Below are positions 1 through 12,900 of a stretch of DNA of 64,000 nucleotides, one piece after another. The position numbers and the translations under genes are program-made. Source of the DNA: Asterella californica (lineage: Eukaryota > Streptophyta > Marchantiopsida > Marchantiales > Aytoniaceae); NCBI GenBank assembly GCA_036924285.1, contig JAYKYS010000064.1, positions 1-64,000 of the forward strand, given 5' to 3'. Each line of letters starts with the position of its first letter. Within the stretch, counting starts at the first letter, position 1. The notes beneath the pieces were generated by a model. The model saw only the letters and a program-made list of their open reading frames with translations. It ran no database searches and was not told the DNA's origin.

Positions 1-93
1 TGATTACTTGCAATCAACCTTGTTGAGCATTTTGTTCTATAGTGGTGCGTTTCTTGCATGTGGTGTTGAGGCTTACTTGCTGCTGCTTTGCAG

Positions 94-779
94 GACGTGG
101 CTCCAACGCCAGGCAGCCTGGCATGAAAGGACGTGTCGACATGCCCAGCAATCCCCTGGCCGCGGTCAGGCAGGCTATGGCCAGACTGGTTCAGGAGGAC
201 AGTCAGGCTATGGACAGAAAGGCTCAGGTGGACAGTCAGGCTACGGACAGACAGGCTCAGGACAGACTGGGTATGGTCAAACAGGCTCAGGTGCACAGTC
301 AGGGGCTGGTAGACAGACAGGCTCAGGCTCAGGTGGACAATCATCATACAGTAACCAGGTGAATGCTGGCAAGTCTGGTCTTGGCGATACCGACTTTGGG
401 CAGACAGGGACAGGGCTATGGCACATCTGCTGCTGCTCAGGATACACCGGCGTGCTCAGGCTACACTGGCACTGACAGCAACAGGCCAAGCCCAGGGTCA
501 GGGCTATGGTGGATCAGACAGCAACAGGTCAGGCAGTCAGGGACAGAACCAGGGCTACAGCGGGTCAGACAGCAGGTCAGCTGGCCAGGGTCAGGGCTAC
601 AGTGGAACTGGTGCGAACAGGGTGGACCTCAGGCAGACCAGTCGTACGGGCAGGACACCACCATTGGTGGAAGTGGTACTGGTGCTCAGTATGGCGCTGG
701 GCCCACTGGAGCCAACAGAGGCGGCCCTCAGACTGATCAGTCATCTGGCCCTCTTGGTCAGGGTGCAAACCGCTACTAG
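94..779 (+). CDS. Gly/Gln-rich repeat protein, 3' part (partial, frame-broken)
   Basis: The window opens inside an intron that ends in a pyrimidine-rich stretch and CAG at 91-93. Downstream the DNA encodes dense repeats built on GQTGYGQ, GQSGYGQ, QGQGYGG and GTGANRGGPQ, ending in GQGANRY and a TAG stop at 777-779. No single frame covers it. The repeat sense runs in one frame to about 405, switches near 405-415, again near 485-495, and again near 615-620. At the last switch an AGG/GTG run would need one more G to match the intact downstream copy of the same peptide near 715-730. Composition suggests a low-complexity, possibly prion-like or extracellular matrix protein. No catalytic domain is visible and I do not recognise a family. 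The start lies outside the window. Confidence 0.55.
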
Positions 780-1808
780 GCAGCAGAGTTTGGCATACTA
801 CACAGTAGTGAACATGGCAGAGGTTGTTTTACCGTCTCATAGTTCTCAGGTGATTATGATACAGCAGCGTGTTCATGATACAGCAGGGCAGCTTTAGTGC
901 CTCAGGGCCCTTGTGGACCACTCCAGAGACCAAGTACATGTTGTCACCTTCCAAGTTGCGTCGAACAATGCAATATAGGGTGCATTTGGAACTGATGTCT
1001 GTATGCTTTGTAACCAATTGATTTGCATTCATTGGTCACTTGCAATCCTGATACCCCAAAAGGTTGCATTGTCGAAGATAGCTCATGCTGTGAACACAGT
1101 ATTGTACTATACGCTGTAAGTGTCACAAGATAGGTTGCAGCACCGCAATGTGTTACTGGGATAGCTGCAACATGTCACCGGGATAGCTGTTGTGCACTCG
1201 TGGTTCACTTGCACATGTTGCAGTGCTAAAGAATCTAGACATAACGCGAACTGAAAAGCAGACATGTGAGCTGCATTTAGACAGCTATTGACACACACAC
1301 TTCTGCTCTTCTTGGTAAACCAAGCTGTGATCTTCAGCAAGTGAAAACTGGCTGGGCAACACTCGGCAAAATTAGCCAGCAAATATGATATCATAAAAGG
1401 TTGGTTGTTTCAACTAGTACCACCATCACATTCAGCTGCCATGCGGATCTGCTGTCGATCACAGCTTGAGCTACAGGCTACTCCTGGTAAGATGTAGTAG
1501 TCAGTAAGGCATGCGTGCAAGCAAGTTAGTCCTCACAGGTCATTCTGCAGCAAACGCAGCTCTGTCAAGCCCTTCTACTGTAAAGTCTGGCTTAATTCGT
1601 TGGCTACGTCGAATGGGGAGTGCAATGGTCCTGAGCTTGGCCACGTGAGTAGAGCCTGAAAGGCATAAGCGCAGCTTACCATTGCTGGTCAGTACGAAAT
1701 CGTTGATCGCGGCATCATCGGACTCAGCATTGTCACAATATCCGCGCTTCATCGCTTAGGTAGCATCGCCGGTACATAACTCACGGTTCCGGTCCTGGAT
1801 CAGCGACC
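780..1808. other. Intergenic, no gene seen
   Basis: No conserved coding signal in any frame. It holds the 3' flank of the Gly/Gln-rich gene and the presumed promoter of the short-chain dehydrogenase gene. Two short direct repeats on the theme TGTTACTGGGATAGCTG / TGTCACCGGGATAGCTG occur near 1149-1190. Confidence 0.5.
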
Positions 1809-4800
1809 ATGGTTGACAGAGCTGTAGCCAACGACTCTAGAAAATACACCGATGTGCAATCTCTCCTCACAAAGGTCGACATGGAAGGCAAAGTGGCAAT
1901 TGTAACTGGTGGTAACACCGGACTGGGCTTCGAAATGTGCAAAGCGCTGGCCAGCTGTGGAGCCATGTTATTCTCGCAACCAGAAACGATAAACGAGGCC
2001 TAGAGTGAGTGACTGGTTTGCTTTGAGCAGCATGCAACTTGCTGTATCGCACCGATAGACTGAGCAAAGCCGCACACGTCGCTTCGCGGCCTTCAATAAT
2101 CCACTAATGGATGCTGCAGAGCTATGGAAGAGCTAAACCTGGTTAGCAGGCAGATCGCGCAGCAAGGGCTTCGTTGAATATTTGCATCTTAATCTAGCAT
2201 CCTTCAGGTACTAAGGTCCCCTTCTTTGGCAAATTGATCAGTTCTGCTGCTGATTCCAGTAAGGCTTTCGTACTGCAGGTCCGTCAGCAACTTTGTGACA
2301 GCATTCAACAAAAAGAAACTCCCCCTTCATCTTCTGGCCAACAACGCAGCTGTATGGATGGTGGAAGATCAAATGACAGAGGATGGCTTTGAGGTAACAG
2401 GCTGCATGCAGTGCATGCATGCTACCCAGAGTGCCACTGACCAAGGCCCAAGAAGGGGCAGCCAGCCTTTGTCCTTGATGTCATCATCTAAGTTTGATGC
2501 TGTGTATGCATGTATTGAAGCTGTCCATACCCCTTTCCCAAGGCTTGTTGTTGCCAGAACCTTCTGCAACTATTTGACAGCATTTATGGTGCTGTGCAGT
2601 GCCAGATTGGGACACATTTCTTTGGGCATGCATACTTGACGAGCTTGCTGCTGCCGACACTGAAGAACAGCACTCCCAGCAGAATTGTATGGACGACTAG
2701 CGCTGCAGAGGCTGCTGGCGATGTGGACTGGGACAACCTTGCGTATGTTTCCAAAAGCACCTTGCATGGCTCGCTGGCGCCATTCGCATGTGCCTTGCTG
2801 TATACACTATGTGGCAGAGCTTCCTGTCTCCTGCACACAGATTCTCAATTGCATTGCATGGCATTCTTTTACTGTTTGCATATGCTTTGCTGTACATACG
2901 CTGTGCCCCTGCTAACTTTTTGCATAAAGTTTGGACAAGTGTTGATTGTTCTGTCCCCAATTTAGCACTATGCTGTGATGAAGCCTTGACATGCAGAGTA
3001 AATGTGGCACACACTGGGGAGGCATGTCAATACAGCACACTCTATGTAGATGTTGCCACTTGTCTGACACTCACCTGCATGCCATGCAGTGGAGTAGGGT
3101 ACAAGAGCGACTTCATGACCTACTGCACCAACAAGCTATACGGCCTTATGTTTGCTCGTGAGCTGGCCACACGCCTGAAGGCAAGTTTACAGCCCTCCCC
3201 CCCCTCCCCAGTCATCCGCCCAACAATACCCTTGCAAAATCTGTGGGTCGCCTATGTTGTCCTCACCATGTGGTTTTAGGTTTGTATGCAGATGCATTAC
3301 ATCATGCAAGTTACGCCCTGTGCACATGTGCAATGGAGATCAGCCCCACAGTGTTGCATCACAGGGGCTATGGCGCCAGTTCAGTGAAAGTGATTGTGTA
3401 CTCCCTTGCGTCCTGTTCAACAAAGCACACTGAGTATGCAGCAGGCTGCCTGGAGCATGGGCACTGCGTGACTCTCTAGCACTAGCACCACAGAGTTGCC
3501 TCAGTCTGTGCATGTGGTGCCAGAGAAATATGCAATGCCCCATGCTCCAGGCAGCTTGCTGCATACTGACTGAAGCAGCTGTGCTTCCCATCAGCAAAAT
3601 GAGCGTTGTGAGTTTTTGTGCAGGACACTGGAGTGAAGGTGTTTGCTGGTCAGCCAGGGATGGCATCCACCGACTTCTTCAACCCCAAGAAGTTTGACAT
3701 CCTGAAGATTGGGCTGTCTCTCAGTACCTGGCTCAGAAGGTCATTGGCCTGACTCCTGCACAGGGTGCAGGCCCCTTGCATCATGTGCTGCCTTATGGCA
3801 CCTGAAGACCTTGTTGGTGAGCACGTTTACTTGCTTTCGCTTGCTGTGCCATCTACTTTCTTGGATGTCCATATGGTCACAGACTTTCGCACTGCTGATC
3901 ACCACTCAGTGCCTCGCGTATCCAGTTTGTCATGAGCTGCACAGCGTCACTGGCAGTACGAGTATTGTAGCCCTCATTCTATTACTGCTGTGATCATGCC
4001 TGTTGGTGCTAGTGACACGCATCAACGAATGTCCCTGCAAGACTATTTGTTTTGCGGTGAATGTCACTGCCTGAATGATAGGGTGCTGTCAGTCAGCATG
4101 AATGTGAAATGGTAATTAGCGTTTGTTGAGACAGGCTACATGACTGGTGAGGGCTGATGCCTTCTGCCACAGCCACAGTGCCCGGTTGGATGCTGGTGTG
4201 CTGCTGTTACCAAGTTGGTGACAGGCTTTGTACTTGTCTGCAGTGACAGAAGAGCTGCCCCAAGTAATGCATGGCACTTGGACATAACCAGCCCTCATGC
4301 TTCATACATTATGCTATCTACTTTGTGTAAATTTTGTAGCATGTACCATTGTACCGTATGAATGGTTCAATCTGTACCGTTTGGATCAACTCTTCTATGC
4401 AATTAGGTTACCAACAAGCAAGTGCCTGGAATACTAGAAGGCAGCAAATATCAAATAAAGGGTTCCTATTTTCTTTTATGTTGTAGAAAGTAACCATCTG
4501 TTTGTCATAATCACACTGGTTTGATCCCTTCAAAGCAGCTGTGTCACCAACAAAGTCAAGTCAATTTGTATGTGTGGTGCAGATGTAAGCTCTGGAGTCT
4601 CATATGGCCCCAAATACTACAAGACATGGCTTCCCAGAGGTTTGCCCAATATCACCAATGTTGACATACTACAGCACCAGAAGCCTTGAGAACGACGCTG
4701 CCAATGACCCTGAAGCTTGCAGCAGGCTGTATGACCAGACACTCCACATCATCAGGAAGCGTGTTGGTGAAATTGAGACTGAGCAAAAGGCCCAGAGGGC

Positions 4801-4825
4801 CACTCCCAAGCAGTCTGCAGAGTGA
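1809..4825 (+). CDS. Short-chain dehydrogenase/reductase (SDR), multi-exon, with frame breaks
   Basis: Supported exons are 1809-2004, 2120-about 2165, 2279-2393, 2600-2742, 3090-3180, 3624-3816 and 4583-4825. They spell a classical SDR: cofactor motif TGGNTGLG, then VILATRN, NNA, SRIVWTTS, the catalytic Y-x3-K as YCTNK, and QPGMASTDFF in place of the usual HPG.V.T. Homologues are NAD(P)H oxidoreductases of the retinol dehydrogenase/protochlorophyllide-reductase-like group; the substrate is not inferable. The start ATG has ACC before it. The exon 3090-3180 is followed by GCAAGT, a GC-AG intron. Frame breaks of one base occur near 1965 (GCCATGTTATT), 3702 (GAAGATTGG), about 3785 and 4688 (CCTTGAG). 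Each can be repaired by one base, so the gene is either a decaying pseudogene or carries sequence errors. The joint between 2165 and 2279 is unresolved. TGTAA lies 14 bases after the stop. Confidence 0.8.
3433..3567. repeat. Imperfect inverted repeat (hairpin) in an SDR intron
   Basis: Arms 3433-3463 and 3536-3567 are complementary over about 31 bases with one substitution and one single-base bulge. The left arm begins AGTATGCAGCAGGCTG. Inside it a second complementary stretch pairs CACCACA near 3487-3492 with TGTGGTG near 3514-3520. It lies in the intron between exons 3090-3180 and 3624-3816. It could be a miRNA-like precursor or a small fold-back element. Confidence 0.65.
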
Positions 4826-4838
4826 TAGCTATCTTATG

Positions 4839-4843
4839 TGTAA
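4839..4843 (+). terminator. TGTAA poly(A)-signal candidate of the SDR gene
   Basis: The chlorophyte polyadenylation pentamer TGTAA begins 13 bases after the TGA stop at 4823-4825. The spacing is short but possible for a compact 3' UTR. Confidence 0.35.
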
Positions 4844-6129
4844 CAGGGCATCACATGTGGAATATGAAGTTTCTGCTGTGCCGAAATTTGTACATTGCTA
4901 GCTGAGGTGGTTTGCATGCAGCAATGCAATGCATTGGTCATGTGTGCAGTTGATGCTTGCACACAGTTCACAGATTAATTTTGTTCAGTAATAGTACCAT
5001 ATACATCATTCTAGCCCCAGTTTGCACAGGCACTGGCTTCGCGGGTTCACCATTCAAAGGCTTTGTTGCATTATTGCACTGAGTGTAGGAGAGTTCAGGA
5101 ATTTTTAGGTAAATAAACGGGTTCACCATATGGTGCTGCTTAGTACTGACAGGCATAGGGCCTAGACAAGGGTTATTGTCCTGTGACAGCCATCACAAAA
5201 CCTCTGGAGTTCGAGCTTGTGACTCATTTTATCTTCACTTCGAATGTTCGCACTTTCACTGCAAGCAAAGGCACTGTATGCTATTGTAGTGCAACCGGTT
5301 CAAATCGGCTGAAACAAAGCTCAAACAGGGGAGCTTCGGCTGTTTGACCTGTCTGACGGCCATGTACCCAGCCACAGATGACTTCAACAGCGTTCACACA
5401 AGAGTGGAACTGAAGTGCCGTCACTAGGGATGCTTGTTTTGGGAACCGAAAACCGACACAGATCTATATCAAAACAGTTTTTCACATCTGTGTCTGTCAC
5501 AATGAGTGTCTGAAGCAAACAATATTGGCGGGTTGCAGCAGACTTACACAGCGTCCAGAAGAAGCAATGCAGAACAGCATAGCAAACTGAGCATGGGTCA
5601 GGGCCAGCTGCAGCATACAGAACAACCAGCAGCAGGTGCATTGGCTACAGTTGCAAGTATGCATACAGCCAGTAATTTCAGAACAATTGGGACATGCAGC
5701 AATCACAGGTTGTAATATACGTCTCTACACAGCCTTTACGCAATTGCAAAGCTGCAGATTCTTGATGATTCTTGATGTTGCAAAGGACCACATAGCAGGA
5801 GCCACAGCATCAAGCTTTGGAGTGGCTAGTACAGAGAACCATCAAAAGATAAATGAAATGATGCTTCAACGCATGAACTAGCATGTCTACCCACGAACTA
5901 GCTAACCTAAAATACACTACACACTTACACCAAAAGCTTGATAGCGCAACAGAGTAAGCAATATAAAACATCATGTGCTTATGCACACACACACACACAC
6001 ACACACACGCCACACCCAAACAGCAAAATATTTGCTGAAGCACGTGCAAAACAGTGCAAGCTTGATACTCAGGCTGGTAATCACTGAACCACAGCTGAGG
6101 CAGCAAAGGCTGACACCAAGCCCAGTGTA
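4844..6129. other. Convergent intergenic region with a CA microsatellite
   Basis: No conserved coding sequence seen between the 3' ends of the SDR gene (+) and the LHC-like gene (-). A dinucleotide (CA) run of about 12 units occupies 5982-6008. Confidence 0.5.
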
Positions 6130-7546
6130 TTACAGACCGATACCTCCAACACCCTGCTGCTGCAGCCGAGAGTAGACCAATGTTGCAGCTTTACGCAGCT
6201 CCTGGTTGTACTCAACATATGCCAGAATCACGTACCCAAGCATAGCAGCTCTGTATACCAGGAAAGAAAATCAGCAAAAGCTTCAGGCTATAATAAAAGC
6301 CAAATAACACAGGCAGCATAGCAGCAATTGGCGAGTGCAAATGGTGAGTGTGCATACCTGCCATTGACGATCTCAGCATATCTAGTGAAAGGACCAATGC
6401 CTGCGCAACGCATGCAGCACTTGAAGCAGCTTGTTTACAACATACATTTTGACACTGCAGCTGTGGGTGTTGAGTCCAGCATCTTGCCTAAATGTGTCAG
6501 TGTTCAGGCATGCAAACAATGCAAGCCTATAGTTGCAAGTCACTTAGTGACATATCAGGGTGTGGGATGAACACACAGTATCAAAGATAAATTTGAGATG
6601 CTGATGTACCCATGATGTACCCATGTAACCAACATGCAACAAACACATGTAATCGCAGCACTTTTGTCACACACTGCACAGGCAGCTCAGCAGACCCTGG
6701 GGCAGGAGGCACTAACTACCTTGATTAGGAGACCCAAATGCCCTGTTGAGCTGGGGCAGCTGCAACGACCAGCAAGTATGCTGATAAGTATGCATATGGA
6801 GCAAAGTACAGCTGCTGCCACAGAGAGGCTCCAGTGATGGCTTCGTTGGCAATAGCAGCGGTGAAACCAATCATGGCCAGACGTCCATTCAATAGTTCAG
6901 CTGGCCTCCACAACAGTACCTGCACAGCAGTATCTTGACACAAATGCGACACAGCCTACAGATAGCATGCGCTCGCAGAGCACATTGGCGAGTACCTGGT
7001 AGTTGTCCATCGCCCGGCGAACGTCGCCAAGGCTCTGCAGCTCGATCTTGGCCTCAGGATGTTGAGTAAGGAACATGTACAAACGGCCTAGCTGCTGCTG
7101 TTGCTCGGGTGGAAGCTGGCTAAGTGTCTTTTCTAGCTCAGCGCCTGCTTGAACCTTCGCTCCGGAACCGTTGTTGACGGAACCATTGGTGCTGGAACCA
7201 TTGCCGGAGGTTGACTTTGGCTCAGGCTCGTACAAACCTACGCCGCCCTTGTCCTGCAAGACGAACACATACGTATGTCAGCAGATTAAAGCCTCGATGC
7301 CGGTACTTGCGCCAGGAGTGAAACTGGAGCGCTGCAGCCAACCACACTGCATTCACCAAAAACATGCATGCATAAAGCTTAAGATACCTGCTTGTCGTCC
7401 TGCTGAGCAGCGATGCGCGACGACACACGTCGGCTGCGCAGTCTTTCTGCAGGGATTGCTGCGTTCCGGAAACTTCGGTTGCCGGCAGCGCCGACTGGCA
7501 GCGCAACGCCTGTGATGCGTGTCGAGGTGTTCAGAGTAGTCTGCAT
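6130..7546 (-). CDS. LHC-like / early light-induced (ELIP-type) thylakoid protein
   Basis: Five exons on the minus strand: 7388-7546, 6996-7253, 6919 down to about 6775, about 6405-6358, and 6250-6130. Exon 1 starts MQTTLNTSTRITG and is Ser/Arg/Ala-rich, as expected for a chloroplast transit peptide. Exon 2 is a Gly/Ser/Asn linker followed by a charged helix with PPEQQQQLGRLYMF. Exon 3 carries the first chlorophyll-binding signature ELLNGRLAMIGF. Exons 4-5 carry the second, EIVNGRAAMLGYV, split by an intron inside the NGR codon, and end VGGIGL and TAA. E..NGR.AM is the conserved helix 1/3 motif of the LHC superfamily. ELIPs bind pigment in thylakoids and photoprotect; that role is inferred from the family. 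The exon 3/4 joint is not resolved. The linker of exon 2 is not part of the core ELIP fold. Confidence 0.82.
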
Positions 7547-9187
7547 TGTGCGGGCTCACTCGGCTGTCTCACGATGAGTGATCGGCAAGTTAGTGACACT
7601 TCAGACAATATTGCTTCTGTGTTTTGTATGATGTCTGAAATTGAATTTGCGGTCCAAGTGACAATTGCTTTTAGGCTGGTTCGCCGTTTCACCTCCTCCG
7701 TCCAGGGCCCAGGAATGATGATTCACGTGATTTTCGTTCTTGATTAGTAAAGCAAATGGGTGTAGAGTTGCTTTTCAGGAAGCAATATTCTGACTTAGTA
7801 AGATGAAACGTAACCCTGTCTGTTATGTTGTCCCCTCAGATGGTCTCAAGGACACTAAACACAAAGAAATACATACTTCCCTTTCTTGCAGGCACTGCAT
7901 TTGAGAATGCTACCATGGCGTATGGAGTTAACCATGAGACTTGCCCTTGCAGTGGTGCTGAACTCAGTGATCAGCAGCTTGCCTAGGGGGCAAAGACTGT
8001 ACAGTCCACATGTGGATAAAGAGAAGTAACTGTCAATGTGTGCATGGCTTTCGATTCAAAGGGTTGTGCTTGTTTGCACACGTAGTTGGTGCCTCTGATG
8101 CCATACCGAACCTTGGGCCATGAGGCTGTCATACAGACTTACTGCAGCGCATTGCAACACTCTCTTGAGGTCTGTATCCAGCGAGGTACACAATCCCTCG
8201 TCTTGATTTTACCCTTGCTCAACTAACAAATGTCCCATTCCAAGGCCCCCGTCTAGCTCATTGTGCCTTGAAGAGTATTCAAGGCAGATGCATTTGCACT
8301 TGTAACATTAGCATGTGCTCATCTACTGAGACTGCACAATACTTCTGCTTGTATTTGCAATGTAGACATCAGTGGCACTTGGATTCCAACTTGCAGGACA
8401 GGACTTTTCTGCTGTTGTTTGATCTTGCATTAGTCTCTCAGTTGCCACATGTGATGATGATGCACTGTTGTTGCAGTAATAAGCAGGTGAGGAGCGCCCT
8501 AATTGCTGTAGCAAAACTGTCCATGGCGTCCCTGTGCACTCAGCATGTTGTGCATGTATAAGATACTGAAGGTGCACTAGCTTCTCCAAGCTTTGGGAGA
8601 AGCACTTATGTGGCAGCTGATCTCAGAAGCTGACGGATGTGCGACATACATTTATCAGCTGATATTATCCGCTTTCAGCTCAGATCCTGTAAATTTCAGC
8701 TCTCGATCGCTATGCATTACACCGCATTGTACTATACTGCGCCACAGCTGGGTGATACTCAACCTGGCAACTCACAACTGTCTGTGCTGATGTCTGACCA
8801 TGGTTGCCTGCTGGTGCAGGCAACACAATTGTACCCTTGGGGATGTGCTCTAATCCAAATTTTTCGATACATTTATCAGCTCTTTCTAGGCTTGGTGTGT
8901 ACTACGGAGTCATCTTTGCAAGTTGTTTTGATTGACAGCCATGTCACACAAGCAGCCAATGATGAGAATCCATAAAAAAGGTGCCTGGACTGATCTAGGG
9001 CGAAATGCATGAGCAGGGAGAGAGTTCTGCTGGCGCGTCCCAGCCACAGCCTCTGCATCGTTGTTTGTGCCGGACTTCCAACCAGTTTTGCATGTCAGCA
9101 CCATGGTGACAGTGGGCCAGCGCTCACCAGACAGAAAGCATCCTAGTTGTACATGTGGGTAGCGCAGGTCCTGTCAAACGCGTAGAG
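7547..9187. other. Divergent intergenic region
   Basis: About 1.6 kb between two outward-facing genes (LHC-like minus, PNGase F-like plus). No conserved coding sequence or RNA gene was recognised. It should contain both promoters. I cannot point to a convincing core element. Confidence 0.45.
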
Positions 9188-9854
9188 ATGTGGCACTGCC
9201 TCATACTTGCGGTTGCAGTCACAATATGCAGTGTGGATAGTTCGTTTGCTCCTGGACAAGCGGTCACAAGTGCGCTCGGTGAACAGGCAAGCGATGATCA
9301 GCCCCGCAAGCACGGATCTCACCTGCGGTCATTGTGCAGACCTGAGCATAGCAACCTTAAGCGGACCGCTACTTGTCAAAACTTTTATTGGATCGAAGTA
9401 TCTCCCCTTGCTGCTGGCGGCAAACGACGCACAGGATGCCTCCTCCAGGTCAGTTTTGCCCATGGTAAATCATTGTGGACATGTGCACACCAGCGGTACA
9501 CATTCAGACTGGTTGCTGTGCCAGGTATATGTGGCAGGATGCCACATCAGTCAAGCATTTCATCAAGAAGATCCCGGATGAGGTGCACTGCTTGTTCATG
9601 AGCTACTCTGGTAATTCAGACCATAATCTGTTGCACATGTACTTGTTTCACATGCTTCCACCCAAAGGGCTGCATGAGCATACTTTTGGCTGTGCGACAA
9701 GCACACAGGAATGCACAGTCGGCTGGATATGTGGCCACTTTTGGTGCATTGGCATTGTTGCACATTCTGATGCCCAATGACATGCAAGAAAACGCAATGA
9801 TTCCAAGTGCTGCAAATTTAATAGACCAACCTGACAGCACAACATAGGCAGAGC

Positions 9855-9914
<60 letters not shown>

Positions 9915-12900
9915 AGCAAGCCTTGACGCATTATGCCGCTGAGCAGGACCTTGAATTTCAGATGATGCAAAAGCAGACGCGTCATGGATGCACAGCACTC
10001 TGCAGCATGGACTTGAAGGGTTGCATCTCAGTATGGCTGAGCAGGAGCGCTTTTGGCAGCACATGCACTTTGCAACTGAGTCTGTACCAGAAAGCAAAAC
10101 CTGGATCCCAAGTCTCCTGAGAGAGTGGAAGTCTCCCCGCAAAGTTGTCACAGCATCTGTTCAGCCAGGTACCAGTCCTACATCCCGCAGTCTGTTACCC
10201 CTTTGATATAGTTTGCAAGCAGACAAGAGCGTGAATGACATGGCAAGGCGTGGATTGCATATCCAGCTAGTCACTGGTGGTAACAATTAGTGGGTGATGG
10301 AAACAAGCACTCCTATCTGGAGTGTCATGACACACAAAAGCTCCAGTATTGCCACAATATAGGGCTTTCTCCCCTAACTTGAGCAGACTGCACACGGTCA
10401 TGCGGCGTCCCCCTGATTTGGCTGTAGCTGAGTCCCCTGAGGCATTACCCGCTGCTGCTGTCAAGGCTGCTATGCAAACTGCTGTCATCTGAGGACACCC
10501 GCTATAGCTTCAGACTCTTTCTCTGCATGCCAAATCCAGCATTGAGCTCCTGCCCATAAGAGTCATCAGCTGCTACTCAATCCTGGGGCTCCAACCTAAC
10601 CCTGCAGCGCTAGAAACCCTAATCAGTATAGAAATATACTTCTGTTCATTCTGACATGCCTTCCCTACAGCTTCCGCTTCTGCCATGCTGTATGATAGCA
10701 CAAAAGTCTGATTGAACTTGGTCAATGCAAACCTGAGGGCATTGCCATTCAGGCAGCAGCTGGAATTTGACCACAGAGCGTTTAGACTCTGCCTACGGCT
10801 GGCTACCTTGGCCGGACACCCTACCCCCAGCCCCTTTGAAACTCCTATCAGATCCCTGCAAACCCTGTGGAAACAGTTCCCTGGAGGGGCAAGTGGCGCT
10901 GGCATTGCTGCCGGGCAAGTGGTCAGACCAGCCCCTGTGCTCCCTGGCTGAGATAGTCAGAAATGCACAGGTCGGGCACGTCTTCAGGGTCCACACATAT
11001 TATGTTTCAATGACATTTATGTGTGTAGCTGTGGTCATGTCTACAACAATGTGCAGACTTTGTGTTATGTCCAGCATCTGTAGGGTGATAACAGTCTCTA
11101 CAGTTATGCTGTACTGAACAGCACAATTGCAAATACGTGCTCCATATCAGGTGTCAGATCTTGACTTGCGTGTTGGTGGATGCAGCCTAGGGTTTGCACA
11201 CATATCCTTTCTGCATAACCCCAAAAGCCTTCTGCTCCAAATACGCTCTGGTGTTTTCATACTCTGGACTTAACTCTTTCAGCACCCAATTGTATAGCAA
11301 CCCTTTCTGCAGTCGAGGTTTGCTGTTGTTGCATAGCTCTGAGCACATGACAACATTTGATCACAGAAGAATCAGAGCTGGTTCCACACTGCAGGAGAGC
11401 AGGGCTGTTGCAGTCATCATTGCAGCCCCACAGGGGCATGATGTATTCATGATCAACTGCAAAGAAGAGGAGTGCACATGGCCATTGTCTACACCTGCCA
11501 CCATGATAGGCTATGAAGCAGGCCAGCAGCTGACGGTGCGTGTCAGCAGCTTTGCATCCTGGTTGCTGTTGATGCAAAACACACAGCAATCAGCAGACTT
11601 ACTGCTGAGCACGCTGCATTGCATGAGTTTATCAGTACAGGCTGCTGCCCGCATGGAATTTGCCTTGCCAGGATTGCCTTGAGGAAGCAGCTGCAAGGGA
11701 ACATTTCCGGTGTCATCTACATCAGCATTTGCTTTGTTTATGCTTCCCTGCCTTCGCACCTTACACGGCACACTTGGAACAACTGCCTTCTTCCTTCTCA
11801 TGCTCACCCCCTCCCCCCGTCCTTCCTGTGCCTCCCCGCTCCAAGTCATGGCTGCTGGAGATGGTGTCTGAGCATCTCAACCTGCACATGCAAGCAGTCT
11901 ACAGAACTCTCTGCAAGGTGTAATGTGTGCATCTATAGCTATGTAGCAGCTGACCTTCTGCAGTATGCTAGGCAATGCACTCAGAACATACATCCTCAAA
12001 TGCATGCTGATGCTGTCAAGCGTGCGCACAGCATACACAGCGCAAAGCAAGTGCGCAGCATGCATAGCGCAAAGCGAAATGCAAAGTATGCCAACTGCTG
12101 ATAGCGTATTTTGCTTTTCTGTGCTTCAGGCGGCCTTGGACAGCATGCATGCAGCAAGAAGTAGCGATGCGCACCAACTTGAACTGGCTTTTGAGGAGCA
12201 GCAGGTATTGCTAAAGGCTTGTCAATTCACTCTCACCCTTGTCTTCACCAGGCGTATGTAAGCTGTGTCAATCAAATTCCTGACCCTTCCAGATTGAGCA
12301 GATGTGCTCTATCCATTGGACCACATGCAGGCTTTATTGTGTCAGATTTGGCCAAAAGCTGCGTTGGACCTTTGCACTCCCCACAATGCTTGAAATCAGC
12401 ACAAGGCCACATTTTAAGCCGGAGCAACATAGAACTCTGCACGGCAGCTGTGATGGTGGTGGTTGCAATCTAAATACCCCTAGCATCATGTGCAAGCTGG
12501 TGTGTGTTACAGGTGCCGGGCCATTATGCTGGGATCAATGAGCAGGGCAAGCTGATAGAGCTGGGTTGGACCAAATGGCCCTCCCTGATGCACCTGGCCT
12601 GGCAGGGCCAGTGGCAGCACTACCTGCACAACCTGCAGGCTAACCTCTCCAAGCCTGTGCTCACCGTGCCAGTCTTTGTCAAACAGGTGAAACCTATTCT
12701 TTCACTCATGATGCAACCTCTGTGTATTGCAGTAGTGAGCTTTGTTTGCTGCTTGGTGCTCTGCTTGTTGTTTGAGTAGTGGAGCTGCTTGCTGATTCTG
12801 TGTTGGAGCCATCAAGGCACCACTAGCTGCCCCACGGAATTCTGCTGGAAAAGTGTGGATCCAGTACATTATTGAATTATCAAAAAAGAAATTTTGCTTT

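Noticed and set aside
9648..10151. Minus-strand open frame with a long poly-Ala run as a gene.
   Set aside because: Created by the CTG microsatellite on the opposite strand of the PNGase F-like gene; no other protein-like signal.
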